A stretch of DNA of 64,000 nucleotides from Burhinus oedicnemus (Eukaryota; Chordata; Aves; Charadriiformes; Burhinidae): contig VFFE01006868.1 in NCBI GenBank assembly GCA_008921705.1, forward strand, positions 791,537-855,536, in the 5' to 3' direction. Below are positions 36,725-50,213 of the stretch, one piece after another. The translations under genes and the position numbers were made by a program. The notes beneath the pieces were generated by a model, which saw only the letters and a program-made list of their open reading frames with translations, had not been told where the DNA came from and made no database searches. Position 1 is the stretch's first letter; every line of letters starts with the position of its first letter.

Positions 36725-39700
36725 CTTTCATAGCCATTTTGTACTGCTTCTCATTGTTAAATTAATTGTTCAAAAGATGACAAAGTATTTTTCTTCCTAT
36801 GTTGTTACCATCTGATGAGCTCCAAATGTAATGCAAAACTTCTTATTAATCTGTTAGTGATTGACCTTGCCCTCTGAACAGTTAAATGTCACCCCGTTTC
36901 CATTATTCCTATCCTAGAGATCTTCTCTTTTTTCTTGCATATTATAATTCTTTGTATTGAAAAATACCTCCCAACATTATCATCTGCATATTTCATCAAG
37001 CAGTTCTGATTTTTTTCTGATTAAACAAAATGGCTCTCAAGAATGAGCCATGAAAAATTTTAGCAGTAGCCTCCCAGACAGGGGATAAATCTGCAACTAT
37101 AACCCATTTCTGTCTTGTATAACTAGTTCCTTTCCCCCTGTCCAACTTTCCTTCTAATTCCCATCTTCTCCAACTTCATCAGTAATTTGCTGTGGCACTC
37201 TGGCAGTTCCTTCACTAGTCCAGATGGGAGAGAACTACTCTCTTTTTTTCCTCCAGAAAAAATCAGGTACCTTAACAAAGATAGCTGTCAATTTAAGACT
37301 ACATTAGCTACCCTTGGTAGCTGGCTATATTTTATTCTATATTCCATTCTCAAAATTTCTTTTGATCCTTGTGTACTGTAGAGGTTTTCTTCTTAAACAT
37401 GGAGGAGGGAGGCAGGAAATAATCCTAGCTATGACTCGGGTACTTTCAGGCCTCTTAGATATTTTACAATGTAAGTATACTGAGTTCTTAGGAACTGAAG
37501 ATCCAGCTACATAAACTTCACTGTGATGTCTAAGCTAGAAGCCTAGTCAGCCAAGATGTCTTTGATGCAATGGAGAGAAATAGATGGCTCCAGAACTTGG
37601 TTTCAATCTTTAAGCAGTAATGATTAAAGCTGCATCAAGACAAGAGCCTCTTGTATTAAGTTTTGTGTAAACTTTCTCTTATGAGATTTTTCAGTAGTCT
37701 TCTCAAGAGTGATTTTCCAGCACAAACTCAGTTCCAGATTTATCAGTTCCAGATGCTTATTGCAGTCTCCTGGAATGTCCTATGGCATTTTACCTTCCTA
37801 ACACACCTGTAACCCATCTACCAATGATTAATCATCAAGCATTTGGATAATTTTGACTTCTGATGTTAGCATCAGACAATGCAAGGCTCTTTCCTGTAAA
37901 TGGTTGGGACTTGTATTCTACAATTTTAGGCCTTAAAATTTTTGAAATTTAGGGTAAAATAATTGTTGAGAGAGGATGATTCAACCCATTAGCTTAAGTG
38001 CAGATAACATTGCTTTGGGGAAGTGCTATTGACTGTATGGGGACTCTAGCAAGCATCTTACTTACTTAATACTATTCACAAGCTTAAGTTTGATGGGATA
38101 ATTCTTGGCATTTGAGTTCAGAACTTCAGTTCTGATAATCCATTCTCATTTAATTGTTCATATCATACAGTCACCAAACAGACTCTGAAAACTGTCAACT
38201 GCAGCTGAACTCACTTCAGTTGAGTCACACCTGACGTCCCAAACATGTCATTTTAACACCAAATAATTTCGGATTTTTTTTTAAAGAAACTTACAATTTA
38301 TAAAATTTATGGGTTTCACTTTTTTTTTTAAAGTGATATTGCCAAGAAAGATGTCCAGAGAGTTGTCTTACTGCTTTTTTCCCCATACATATTATTAAAA
38401 TACTATTTTTAGGAAAGGGTATATTTCTTTGTGTTGTCCACAACATCATAATATATTGAATTAAAGTTAAAGGTTATTATAATAACATTTAATAGTGATA
38501 TAGTAAACAATAATAATTTAACATAGTTTTCCCTATGTTTCAGTTAATTTTTTTAAACAATTTCAGGTCTTTCGGATCTTTAAGACTGAGAAAACTCTGT
38601 TTCCTACTTTAAAGGAGAAAATAATCTCTGATTAAATTGCTGATTAATCTCTGCATTTAAATGAAGTTTCTTACAAATTATTCCAAATATGGAACATAAA
38701 ATCACCCCATTTTATCAATGTTAACACATTTTACTCTAGAGAAAATTTCAGTTAAGCTTTTTTAGGGCCTCTTTAGTATTGGAGCTTTCCAGCAAGCCAG
38801 TTTATTACAACCGCAAAGCAAATTCTGAATTGAGAAGCAAGTATTCCCCCAAACTGGGAAAAAATATTTTACCATATACCCTGGGATTTGGGTAAAACTC
38901 ATAAAAATTATGTATCTAACCATTTTAATTGAGTAAGATTTTCCTAAAAAAGACTTTCCCCTGCCCAGATGTTGGTTGATATTAAGCCCAGAACTTTAGC
39001 AGGCTCTTCACAAGGTTAGTCTTGAACGGAGTTCTTAAAAAAAGGTATTAGCAGCAGTAACTCCTCGCTTGAGGGAGTAAAATAGATTATGCAGAAACTG
39101 TTCAGAATCTTGTAACTTTTCCAAGGGGATGGGAGGGGGAAAGCTCCTTACTAATAGGACTACATGCTATGCAAGAATCCAGACAGAGACTCAACCTTTG
39201 TTTCTCAGAAAATTTCTCTCATCCATTCTTGTGACAGTTTCTGGTTAGTGAAGGCTATGTGTGGCAGGTGTGTGCATGTGTGTGGCTTTTTTAAAGTATT
39301 TAAATACGGGAATCAAATTTGCTACCTTAGCAAAGACACGGTCTGAAGCATTTTAGCATTTGCAACCCAGTACCACTCCTAGTTGTTCAAACTGTGAGAG
39401 GAATAGGCAATACTGTCCAATTCAAAGTATTACCAGGGTACTGTGGTAGGATCAATGGGCAGGAAAGGAACTGAAGCGTAGTGAGGAAAGAATGCTGAAG
39501 GGGAAGAGGAGACAGTATCAAGATGAGAGGTTACAAAGGTGTGAACTAGAATTGTTGGCCTCATGGAAAATAGGAGGAAAAAAAATAATTTGGTCTCCAT
39601 AAATTCTAATAGATAATGACTGAATTTATTAGGCACAGAAATATAGTTGTGGTCTTTTGATTACTATGGTGTCATCCTGAGAATCCAAGCACTCACTCGG

Positions 39701-41451
39701 TGCATTTGTTTGACAAAAGTTATATTGAATTTTGTGTCAGTCATTCTCTGGCTTAAAAAATAGCAGGATGTAATCAGATATTTCGTGGCATATCTATGTG
39801 CAGCAGATACTACCTTCCTAACTGCTCATGCCTGTCTTTTACCTCCTTCTTTCCCTCTTCATCCCCTTACCTCCACTTCTCTCCCTTCCTCCCTTCAACG
39901 TAGCACTGTGTTAATGAATTGCTCCATGGTTCCCACCTGCTTCGGTGTAAAACCTGCTGGCGTCTGTTAAACTGCTTCTCAAGATGACTGGGTAACTGTA
40001 TCTGTACTTGTAGAAATGGAACAGTCCAACAGGCGTGGTGAAACACTAGCTGATCTCTAGCCCAGTTTTCAGGTGATTTGCCTGGGATGTGGGCATCCCA
40101 GTTTTGACAACTGATTCTGCTGCTGTCCCAATTCTGTGTAAATTCTTGGCCTGCTCCCAGCTTAGCTGTCCTGGCGGAAAGAATCCTGTCTTTTCTGAAA
40201 AAAAAAACCCAACCCAACCCAATAAAGGTCATTTTATTAGCCTGAGACTGAGGGACCTGCTGATGTACAGAGCAGCGGAAGAAGGCAGTGTTAATCTGCA
40301 GCCATTTCCAACTTCCAGTCCTGTGCTTTTATCATTAGACCTTTTTTGCCTGACAATTATGGCTTAGTTTTGACCTTGGGTCACTGACATCAGTAGAAGA
40401 TAGATGTCAGTATCTTAAGGCAAAAATCAAGCCTTGATGGTTGTTCACCATTTTTCATCATTCTGTGGTCAGTTATATGAATCATGCAGAGAAAAAAGTG
40501 TTTCCCCTGTTCACTGAGAAAAGTATGAGATACATGAAAAGATGGATTTTAAGACTGGTTGAAGCATTACAAGGATGTAAAATTTCAAAGCCAAGGGGAG
40601 CACTTCTGTTTATTAAATATTTTTCCTTTAACAAATGGATTCAGTTAAAATTTGCTGATATACTCTACTATAATAGCTTAAATATGTTTCTGGTAAAAAG
40701 ATCTTAACTTATGTCTTGTTCAGACTGTATTAAAGCCATCCTGCTGTAACTTAGAAGTATTGCTAAATTTCTACAACTCTGAAGTCCTCTTAAACTTTCC
40801 CTTGGAAGAAATATGGCATGACAGCTATAATTTATCTCTATGGTATAGATTTATCATATTAAAATATATCATACAGGACAATATTAATAAATTACACAGG
40901 AGAAGAAAACAAGGTATTGTCAGTTCAGGAAAGTGTGAACAGTAAGAAGCTGAGGAGGACTGAAAGAAAAAAAAAAACGACAAACAAATCAATCCCTACC
41001 CATGCCTCCCTAGTAATTCTGTATAATATTTTAATGGAAAAGGGCTGCGTTCAAAGTACACTTAGGAGAGTGTTGGAGACTCTGTGGAAGCTAAGACTGC
41101 ACAGTAAGATAAATACATACCTGGGAAATCATAAATTCTTTTTAAAGTAGTGTTTTATACTTTGGTTCTGTGAAACCCCAGGAACGAGAGATGCAGAGCC
41201 CACAATTCCTCATATAGCTCCATAAATAGGCACTGTATCTTTTGTTGCAAATCCTCAGCTCTATACACTTGGGACAAGCAAGTGCCTAGTGGCAAACAGT
41301 TCAGAGAAACAGCACTGAGGAACTGAATGTGGTAATTGCTCCAAACTCATTGTTACCCACTTGATTTCATGTAGTCATGGCCAAATCTTCCATCTGTCTC
41401 TGCCCTCCAACAATGATTTTGGGACACTTGGAGCTGAAACCAAACTGTGGG

Positions 41452-41481
41452 TTTCTTTCTTTCTTTTTTTTTTTTTTTTTT
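41452..41481. repeat. T-rich tract (CTTT units then T18)
   Basis: Two to three CTTT units lead into an uninterrupted T18 run (41464-41481). It lies about 100 bp left of repeat copy B and could be the tail of a minus-strand retroposed sequence. No retroposon body is recognised. Confidence 0.75.
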
Positions 41482-41586
41482 GGGTGTCTGGGCTCTCACC
41501 ATCACAGCCCTTGATTAAATGACAGGTTTTTGTTTTCATTGTCTTACCTTCTTTTCCCATTCACTTCTTGACAGCCTTCCCTCTCA

Positions 41587-41735
41587 GCTGAATACTGTTA
41601 TCACTTCTTTATTCTAATCCTCTCCCTAGCTGCCTATATTATCACCCCTCTGTTTCAGAACTTGGACACTTACCCTTTAATCCATTAATTGGCTTTTTAC
41701 CCTCAGATCTCTTTGCCTCCTCTCAGTGCAACCTG
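41587..41735. repeat. Unclassified dispersed repeat, copy B
   Basis: Partner of 11684-11835, same orientation. The best-matching part, 41599-41655, corresponds to 11697-11752 with only scattered differences and one inserted C after 'tattctaatc'. The match continues through 'taattggctttttaccctc' and fades after 'cctgac'. No target-site duplication or terminal repeat is visible, so the family is unknown. Confidence 0.65.
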
Positions 41736-44020
41736 ACTCTGCCAGCCACCACACACCCTGACTGTTCTCTGCCCGTCTCTCCCTTGCACCTCCTGGCTCT
41801 CCCTGCATTTTGGTGCTAGTTTCTCTTCTTTCCAGATAATCTTGTGCTTTATTTCTTTTCACAAAGGAGGCTCTCTGGTTCAATATCACTTTCAGTGTTG
41901 CTTGTGTTTCCTCCCTGTGTTTACGTATCACCTTTCTTCATTGCTTCCTAACAAGGGTAGATGTATATAGCAGGAACAATCTCTGCAGCAGATATCCCTG
42001 TTGCCCCCAGAATACGTCCATATCCTTATCAGAGTTCAAAAGTGTTGGGCAACTTAATAAAATATGGGTTGTTACACAGCAAATGTATTCACTTAAATGA
42101 GATTATCTTTTGATTGAGTTAGGTTTCTGTTGCTGTTTGCATGCAGTGGAAGTGTACTGTTCCTAACTTTTTTTTTAATCGTGTACTCTTTGTGTATAAA
42201 ATCAGTTTGTATTAAAAGGAAATACTTTATCTTGTCCCGCTGTTTGGTCCAGGAATAATATTGCTATATTTTAAGAAATCCTGCCTACTCTGATTTCTTT
42301 TTTCTTAGTCAACATTTGAAAATATAGACTATACTGCAAAAAGGCGTTAGCCTTTTTGTTTTGTTATCTCTGATGTTTTCTTTACATAGTGTGTATGAAT
42401 ACACACATTTGATATTTAGCAAAATAGGGAAAATTATCCTGGTGCTAATGTACACAGAGCTATTACACCCAGTCATGGTTAATAGCACTAAATGGATTTA
42501 GAGTGAGGAGTCTAGACTGCAATCCTGTCAGCATCTGCCCCTTCCCCAGTAATTTATTTGGGGTTTGCACCTGCAGATGCTGAACTGGGACTGAATTCAT
42601 ACAAAATTTTTTATTTGGATAGCAGGCACTGAAATAGTAACATTTAAGAAGAGCACTAAATGAAAGTGACTGTGTTACCATTAACTTTCCCTCCTTTGTT
42701 GTCAATATTGAAAACAATAGAATCCTGATTATCCAGGCTCTTACCATGAGGATCTCCTTCTCTAATTAACTCCCTAATCTATTGGCACCCTGATGATTAG
42801 ACATATCTTGTGCTGCCTGGTTTGTCTCAGTGGTTGGAAAGCTTTCATAAAATATTTCAGTTTGAAGCTCGTTCGTTGGCACAGTGTATCTTTAATATTC
42901 CATGCAAACATGGTGACGGTCTTTTCTTTTGTATGATGTAATCTCCATGCTCTGGAGCGTTACAAGCCTTTCTGAAAGGGTGGTAGATATGCAAAGGCTA
43001 TGAGAACAGGAGAACTGGAAAGGTAATCGTGCAGAGGTGAGTAAAAGTCCCCTCTTTGCCCGCCTCTTTGTTCCTATGCTCTATGCATGTGATAAGTCAC
43101 AGCTGAAAATCACCTTTTCCTCCAGTTTTAAAAATGTGCACATGTACCTACAGGCATCTCCAAAGGTGAAAGGTTCTAACCCATTGTACCGTGCAGCCAT
43201 GGCAATGGGAATTTAGTTACAACTTGTAGAACAAAAAAATTTTCCTTCAGAGCCTTGTATATTCTAGTTTGTATGAGAAAGACTTGTGTGCCTTAAATTC
43301 TTTGATCTCTAATATGTAAATAAAGAAATTAAATTCCCCTCCCCTCATAATAATTTCTTCAAAACCAGAAGACACCTAACTCAGGGAATCAAACCAGCAT
43401 ACCCAGGCAGATCTTTTCCTTCTTTTCACTTGGAAGAGCTGCAATCCTGTGGGAAACATAGAATGAAAACCAGTTTAAAAACCTTCTCATGAAAAATCCT
43501 GCACCTAACTGTCAGCTGTATACGTTCTAAGTCTCGAATATACCCCATTACTTATTTGAGTAATGTTTTAATTTTGTTAAATGATTGACCCCTTATTGTT
43601 TTTTTCAAATGTTCTTGGTATTGAGCTATTCCCTTCCTTGTTTCATTCTATGGAGTATCAGCATTTGAAGTTTTTTTATAAGATCTGTCATCAATATATA
43701 ATTGAAGTCTGTCATCAATATGTAGTCTTGTAAAGATCTACAACGTTCCTCTTGTCCTACGCCTAGAACTGCGCATTGGTGTGGTAGCTTTCAAGCAGTT
43801 GGACGTTAGCATGTAGGCTCTTTTCAATACGTTCAGCCTGGATCTGATTCATGTGTGTGTGTGCAGTTCACTAATGGAGGTGGTGGCCTTTTTGTGGTCT
43901 ATGAAGTCTGTATTTTGTACGCACGGAGCCTTGCACTGGTCCTGCTCATGTGTGAAGATAAAGGCATGGAGTTTGTTTTCATATGTCTTCCTCCAGTATT
44001 GACAGGAGTCAATATATTTT
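41736..44020. other. Gene-free unique DNA
   Basis: No gene is seen. The first 150 bp remain C/T-rich. A short tandem duplication (24-nt period) occurs at 43684-43721 and a short GT run at 43851-43864. Confidence 0.5.
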
Positions 44021-44532
44021 TATAGAATCATAGAATTGTCTAGGTTGGATGGGACCTTTAAGATCATCGAGTCCAACCATAAATGTAACACTGCCAAAAC
44101 CACCACTAAACTATGTCCCTCAGCACCACATCTACCCGTCTTTTAAATACTTCCAGGGATAGCGATTCCACCGCTCCCCTGGGCAGCCTGTTCCAATGTT
44201 TGATAACCCTTTAGGTGAAGAAATTTTTTCTCGTATCCAATCTAAACCTCCCCAGGCATAACTTAAGGCCATTTCCTCTTGTCCTATCGCTTGTTACTTG
44301 GGAGAAGAGATCAACCCCCATCTCTCTACAACCTCCTTTCAGGTAGTTGTAGAGAGCAATAAGGTCTCTCCAAGCCTCCTTTTCTCCAGGCTAAACAACC
44401 CCAGTTCCCTCAGCCGCTCCTCATGAGACTTGTTCTCTAGACCCCTCACCAGCTTCATTGCCCTTCTCTGGACACGCTCCAGTATCTCAATATCTTTCTT
44501 GTAGTGAGGGGCCCAAAACTGAACACAACATC
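44021..44532 (-). mobile_element. CR1 LINE 3' fragment, well preserved
   Basis: The left edge, 'tatagaatcatagaattgtc' then 'taggttggatgggacc' and 'aagatcatcgagtccaacca', is the reverse complement of the bird CR1 3' terminus. It continues through 'gggcagcctgttccaatg', 'tttcctcttgtcctatcgc', 'ctccaggctaaacaacccca', 'tcattgcccttctctggaca' and 'aaaactgaacacaa'. It therefore covers about the last 510 bp of the element in minus sense. It is among the best-conserved CR1 copies here and is 5'-truncated. It keeps none of the reverse-transcriptase core. Any open frames inside it are incidental. Confidence 0.97.
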
Positions 44533-47500
44533 AGAATGCAGAGCACCCTAAAAACTATGTACCAATCATGTAGTGTGAAAAAGCCAGCAAAACAGAAAAG
44601 GGTAAGAGAGATAGTAGGTTTCCTACTGCACATATTTATTGCTTTCTCCACTGCATGCAATATTTTAATTCAATTCATAGTAACCTTAAGTTACCATTGG
44701 GGATGCTAAAAAGCTTTACAAAGACACAAGTGTTTTTCATTAAATGAATTGATAATCTTTGAAATATGTAACCTTCCCCCCCACACCCCTGGCTGCTACC
44801 TATAACATCTTGTATAATTCAAGACCAATTTTTTCACTTAATTCTCCATAATGCCATTTATTTCTTGTCCATTCTTTCCTTCTTTTGTAACGATTTCTGA
44901 ATTTCATGGGCTTCTCATAAAACACTGTTATGCTAATGCTAAGGGTAATTTTTTAAAGGTGCTTCAAAAGTGTAGATGTTTAATATGCAGCTGCTCTTTA
45001 AAGGGGCAAAAGGTTTCTTTCTGCCAATTCTTTCCGATTCTGTACTAAAAATCTTTTATTTTCCCCCTCAGCTGTCAATATTTAAGGAAGTACCCTTTCA
45101 TGTTTTCTATAATCCTGTTAAAAACACTAGGTATATTCTGTACCTGTGGCTAGACGTACAGCATGGTGCAAAATAATCTAAACACTCAAGGTTTGTTTGC
45201 AGATTCACTCTAATGAAAAAGGCTCAAGATATGTAATGAGACAGCCCCTCTGATACAGTTAATCAGTATCCACACAAGTTGATCCCTTGAATGCATTACA
45301 TGATTTGTAAGAAATTGCTTAGTACATAAGAAATTAAGATTGAGTAATATTTGCTGATGTCTTATTTTTCAGCTAAGAAATCTACCACTTTTAAGGATAA
45401 CGAGGGGTAAGAGGTCCTCACTTATGTTCCTCTGCTCTCTGCAAAATAGGATAGTTTCAGAGAGAGACAGCTATATTGCAAAAAAAAATTCCAGATACTG
45501 AATAGAAAGGGTTCTTTCATTCAGTTGAACATCATAGAAAAATGGTACCATGCCTAAATTGTAAAAATATTTTTATTCCAAAATGTGTTTAATAGTTCAC
45601 GCTTTTACAATCACAGCTTAGAGTTAATTACAATGTCTAGTCTCAAAACAGGTCTATGGTAATAAGCGTCTCACTAAATCATTGTCTTCACTGTGTCCAG
45701 ACTGCTAGGATGGGGAGTTTTAGAAGTGCTTAATTGATACATAAACATAAATCCTGTTAAAACTCTCCATGGCACTGGTGAACAGTTATGTGCTTTAGAA
45801 ATCAGTTGTTCTTCGATCCGGGTCCTGTTTCATTTTGCATAGGAGTAGTTGGCAAAGGAAAGGACAGAAAGCAGACCACGTCCTCAAGTGTACTTGCACG
45901 GCAGTAGGTCAGGATAGCTAGCTGGTGGGGATGAAAGATGCTCAGACCTGCAGTGAACGGCACAGGCAAATCCTTTTTCACGGGTAGCGGGTGTTTATTG
46001 CACAAGATGCGTTCTCGTCAGTGCCTGTCCTGATAGGGTGGCTGTGGTGAGCGTGTTCGGCCAGAAATGATTGCTTTGCTCCATCATTGTAGCAAATTTC
46101 TGAAGCAGAAATTATCATGACAAAACTGGGGGGAGGGTTGTTGATAATTTTGGTTTTCTGAAGGAATGACATTTGGAAAAGGAAGAGTTAAAGAAGTTAC
46201 TGCTGCTGTAATATACATACCAGGCGCTTTTGGTCTTTTAAGTCTTCACAGCTCTCTTACAACAGGTTCTCTTCATGTCTCAAAAATGCAAATCATTGGG
46301 CTCCTAAGAGCAACTGAATAGGGATATGTATTTCATCTTAAAACAAAGAGCAAAGAAAAAAAAAAAAAGAAAAAGTTATTCAAAGGATTTTGGAAACAGG
46401 TGTTCTAAATCAACATTAATTGGATTTCAGTTAATTATTCCTTATACTTTAGGGATTATAGGAAAGGAATATAGGGGGAAAAAGCAAGAACAACTTCTCT
46501 GACACACTAATTGCTCTAATATTATTTAAGCTAAGCAGCCCCTCGTTTCTTTCACCGCCACCCCCACCCCAAATAAATTGGCCTCCAGATGACTGTTACA
46601 GAGGCTAGGGAATAAAAATGAAGCAGAAAAGCGAGACGCAGTCTTTGAAAGCCATCTTTACTTGGGAGGATGGTTACATAGTTAGTCTCTTATGTATACT
46701 ATTCTCTGCCTCTAACTACTAAGATAAAGGCAACTACTAAAAAGCTGTTAGAGATTGATTTTGGATACCGCATTTCTAATATGAAGATTACCTACATGAT
46801 TCCCCTGACATTTTAACCCTCGCAGCATATGATCTATGCACATAGTTTTAGTCTGGGTCAAGAACGTTTCTCCAGGGCTGGCAGAGGAAGGCTGGGTGGA
46901 AGACAGGGCATTATTAAGGATTGTATTTTGACTTTTGGCTTTCTGTCCTAATTCTTATTGGAATGAATCCACTTTTTCCCCAATATTGGAGCTGGTATTA
47001 CATTTGACATGAAAAATTGTATATGTAGAGCTTTAGTTTGCCTGTGAGAACCGAATGATTCCAAATTTTAAAAGGAGGAGGAGAGACGGTGAGCGAGGCT
47101 CGCTGTGCAGATTCCCTGAATGCCCGTAGAGCTGAGTCATGGGATTTCAGTGGAAAACTCTAACAAGATTTTCAAAGTTATCATATATTGAAGTGGTCTA
47201 AAGAAATGAAGTTTTAAAATTGGGCTGAAAGTAGGGTGAGAGGTGTTTTGTTGTTGTTTGGGTTTACTCTTCAATTTTGTGCAAACTTTTTGCTAATTCC
47301 TCTTAGTTTTAAGTTGATTAGAGTAAGAGTAGTCAGCGACGCTTGCTAGTCTCCTCTCACTGTCCAGCCTAAGAGAAGTGAGTGATACCTGTGATAAAAG
47401 TAACAGATTTTCAAAGTTATTTTTAAACTTTAATACGATACAAAAATCAGAGCTTCTAGTAACAACCAAGATAATGTTTTACATGTTTTTCACGTTAACA

Positions 47501-50107
47501 ATGTCTCTTTGAAGAACTCCCCTCCCCATATGTTTGAAGTATACATGAAATGTGTCGCTTTTGAACAGGAGATATTGTTAAGTTATATGTGAAATTATTT
47601 ACACAGCAAATTTTAAAAGATTTCAGGAAGCCTAATGAAACTTGCCTGAGGGCAGCAAGAATTTGCATTCGAGCCTCCTGCATGTGTGACAATTTGCTAA
47701 GCATCTCAGTTAAAAAAATTGGAAGGGGACTTCCCACATTTGGTAGTTCTCACCTATAGCTGAGGTATATTACTAAGGAGATATACATATGCCTACTATA
47801 TGCATCAGCATATTTACCATCCTTACAAACACACGTGAACATAATTACATCCTGTCTACACAATCACTTAGTTACCTGACTTCTATGCCTATTTGTGTAA
47901 GGTCCTAACAGGGACTTTAAAGATCTGAGATTTTTGCAGATCTTATAAAAACATTATTCTTAAATTAAACTGATCTGTTATAACCCAAATTTCCACCACA
48001 CATGGATGAAATTCTTAAGAACAGACACTTTAGTTGCTGCTATGAAAGCACAGTAGAAAGCAGTAGTGGAAAGAGCAAGGCTTCATGTGTTGCTAGCTTT
48101 CAGAGAATAGGCCAAATAGGTGTCTGTATTGTTCTAGCTGCTCTTACTTGTCTCCTTAACTCATAGCATTTAGATGGCATCATTTCTCATATTATGCAGA
48201 CAATGGTACTGCATTCAGTAGGAAGAAAGTATTTCTCTGTCAGATGTCACTATTTCTAACTGACAATGAAGTGCAAAAGATAAATATCTTTAAAGTTTTG
48301 TTTAATAACTGTAAAAACCCAATATTAAGCAGATGAAGATAAATTATGAAAATACATGTAAGCTATATATGCATGCATATTTAACTCTTGATTTCCCAAA
48401 TATGACACTTCATAGCTTTTCTCTTGGTCATCAGTGGGTTTTGGTTGTTTTTTTTTGTTTTTTTTTTTGTAAATCTACTGCATGCAAGCTTTGTTCTTGC
48501 TTGTAGAGAGCATGATTTTACTTTGCAAATGAGGGTGCAAACTTTTCCTTCTCATTAAAGGTAAAAAAAAGCCACTTCAAAATTCTGTTCAGTCGTTTTT
48601 TTCCAAATCAATTCCATCAGTATCAGCTTGCAGGAAAATGTATTTCAAATTAAATTTGTAATTCATATCCTAGGTGTGTTTCATGCTCTTTTACACTGTA
48701 TACAGCATCTCAGCACTAGTGGTGTTTTAATGCTCAGAGTTCTGTACGTTTTTTTATCCTTACCTCACGTTTTTCCTTTGCTCCCCCTCCTGACCTTTGC
48801 TAAAATCTTCACCGTGATGTATAGGTGATAATTGACTGCCTTTTAAAAGGTACTTTTTGTATCAGCTGAGTGCTTTCTTGTTTGAGATGTGAACATATTT
48901 TATGGACAGACTCAAAGCCTGGTTGTGCTCAGTCATATGTGCAAAAAAAATATGTTGTTCGTCGTTTGTAATCCCCAGCCCATGGTGGTTCTCTCCAGTT
49001 TGTATATGGGAAGAGATGTGCTTATTTAATCACAGACCAGATGTGGGGCCTAAGGGCCTGACCCAAAGGCCATTGAAATCAGTGGGAATCCTACTGTAGG
49101 TTTTAATGGCCCTACACGTTTAGATCAGTATATCTGACTCATTTTATGAAGGGGAAAAAAAAAACCCAAAACAACTTATTTTTGCCCTCCTCACTCCTTT
49201 CCCATTTTCTTTAGGAGGAAAATCCTCCCCTGTACGCTAAATGCAATGAAAACAATTTTAAAAAAAACCCTGACAACTATTCTGTTAAGAAAGTGTTACA
49301 ATAGGAAGCTGCACATGGCTTTATAGTACTGGGGTGGCTACAGTACCTTTTTACACTACGAACGTTTTTTGATAATACTTTGCAGAGAAAGGTTGATGTG
49401 CTTGCGCAGAAAAACAGTTTATATACAGTATGGACTTGGGGCTACATGGTAAAAATATCTGTATAGTCAGTGTAGTCTATTTGTGAAATATAGCAGGGAA
49501 AAATATTTATGAGCACCACAGGACATGAAGCTCAAAGTGCAGTCATTTCTAAATGAAAATTATGTGACAGTTCATCAGTATTTAATGCTAACATTGCTTG
49601 ATCTAGACATAAAGAATTTAGCAGCCATTTATCATAACATACAGTACTGTTCATTTCCTGATTTGCTTAGAATACATTGGTGTTTTAATCTCAACACGAG
49701 CCACAGGTCTAATTTTAGATATTTAATGAAAGGAAAATCCGGCGAGAGACAGATTTTTCACATGGCTATTAGAAGCCTACTCCCACAACTTGAATTGGTT
49801 GGTCTTTTTAATGCGTGCTCCCAGAAGCCACTGCTTGGTCCCTGCACCAGATGCAGGTGTTCCCTTGTGCTGTCAGCCAGGAATGATTAATGAGGATTTG
49901 CCCCTACTGAAAGCAGTCTTTGGAGCATTGTTCAGGGCATCTGTGGAACTGTCGGGGGAGACAAGGACACAAGTGAACAACCAATTATTTGGCCATCACT
50001 GAGGCAGCATGAAAAAGACATCAAATTGGACAGAGGAGCAAAGCTTTTGTTTCATGATCATATTTTTAGGTGTTAATAGTAACAGAGGAATTCTACCTGG
50101 TTTGGTT

Positions 50108-50111
<4 letters not shown>
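44533..50111. other. Gene-free unique DNA with possible regulatory blocks
   Basis: No exon is supported. It holds simple A/T runs (A13 at 46356-46368, T-rich 48448-48470), a 14-bp perfect palindrome at 48367-48380 and an old-repeat remnant at 49054-49112. The part from about 49520 to 50080 has balanced composition and few homopolymers and may be a conserved non-coding element, which I cannot test. Confidence 0.45.
49054..49112. repeat. Probable ancient sauropsid interspersed repeat remnant
   Basis: 'gggcctgacccaaaggcc' followed by 'attgaaatcagtgggaatcc' and 'ttttaatggccc' is close to the common old motif 'gcctgatccaaagcccattgaagtcaatgggaa...gacttcaatgggc' of reptile and bird genomes. This is the clearest of the five such remnants in the window. 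The family assignment is left open. Confidence 0.6.
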
Positions 50112-50140
<29 letters not shown>

Positions 50141-50180
50141 CTGGGTAGGNNNNNNNNNNNNNNNNNNNNAAAGAAAAGGG

Positions 50181-50213
<33 letters not shown>
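50112..50213. repeat. T29 / 20-N gap / A29 structure
   Basis: Exactly 29 T residues (50112-50140) are followed by 'ctgggtagg', 20 unknown bases, 'aaagaaaaggggggt', then exactly 29 A residues (50185-50213). The arms are perfectly self-complementary. An assembler or polymerase can be expected to fail here, so the intervening bases should be treated with caution. Confidence 0.85.
50150..50169. other. Assembly gap (20 N)
   Basis: Twenty unresolved bases. Frames crossing it are meaningless. Confidence 0.99.

Larger units (their letters stand above)
32030..41586. other. Gene-free AT-rich unique DNA
   Basis: No exon or autonomous transposon is recognisable. It contains an old-repeat remnant (32550-32600), a T14A14 palindrome (33667-33694), an A18 run (36478-36495), a GTT microsatellite (36694-36724) and a T-rich tract (41452-41481). 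All open frames are short, and none shows a known motif. Confidence 0.5.

Noticed and set aside
43684..43721. 24-nt-period tandem duplication as a minisatellite
   Set aside because: Only two partial copies of 'tctgtcatcaatat' are present, too few to call a satellite.
48367..48380. 14-bp palindrome ATATGCATGCATAT as a regulatory site
   Set aside because: Short palindromes of A, T, G and C are expected in AT-rich DNA of this length, and nothing around it supports a function.
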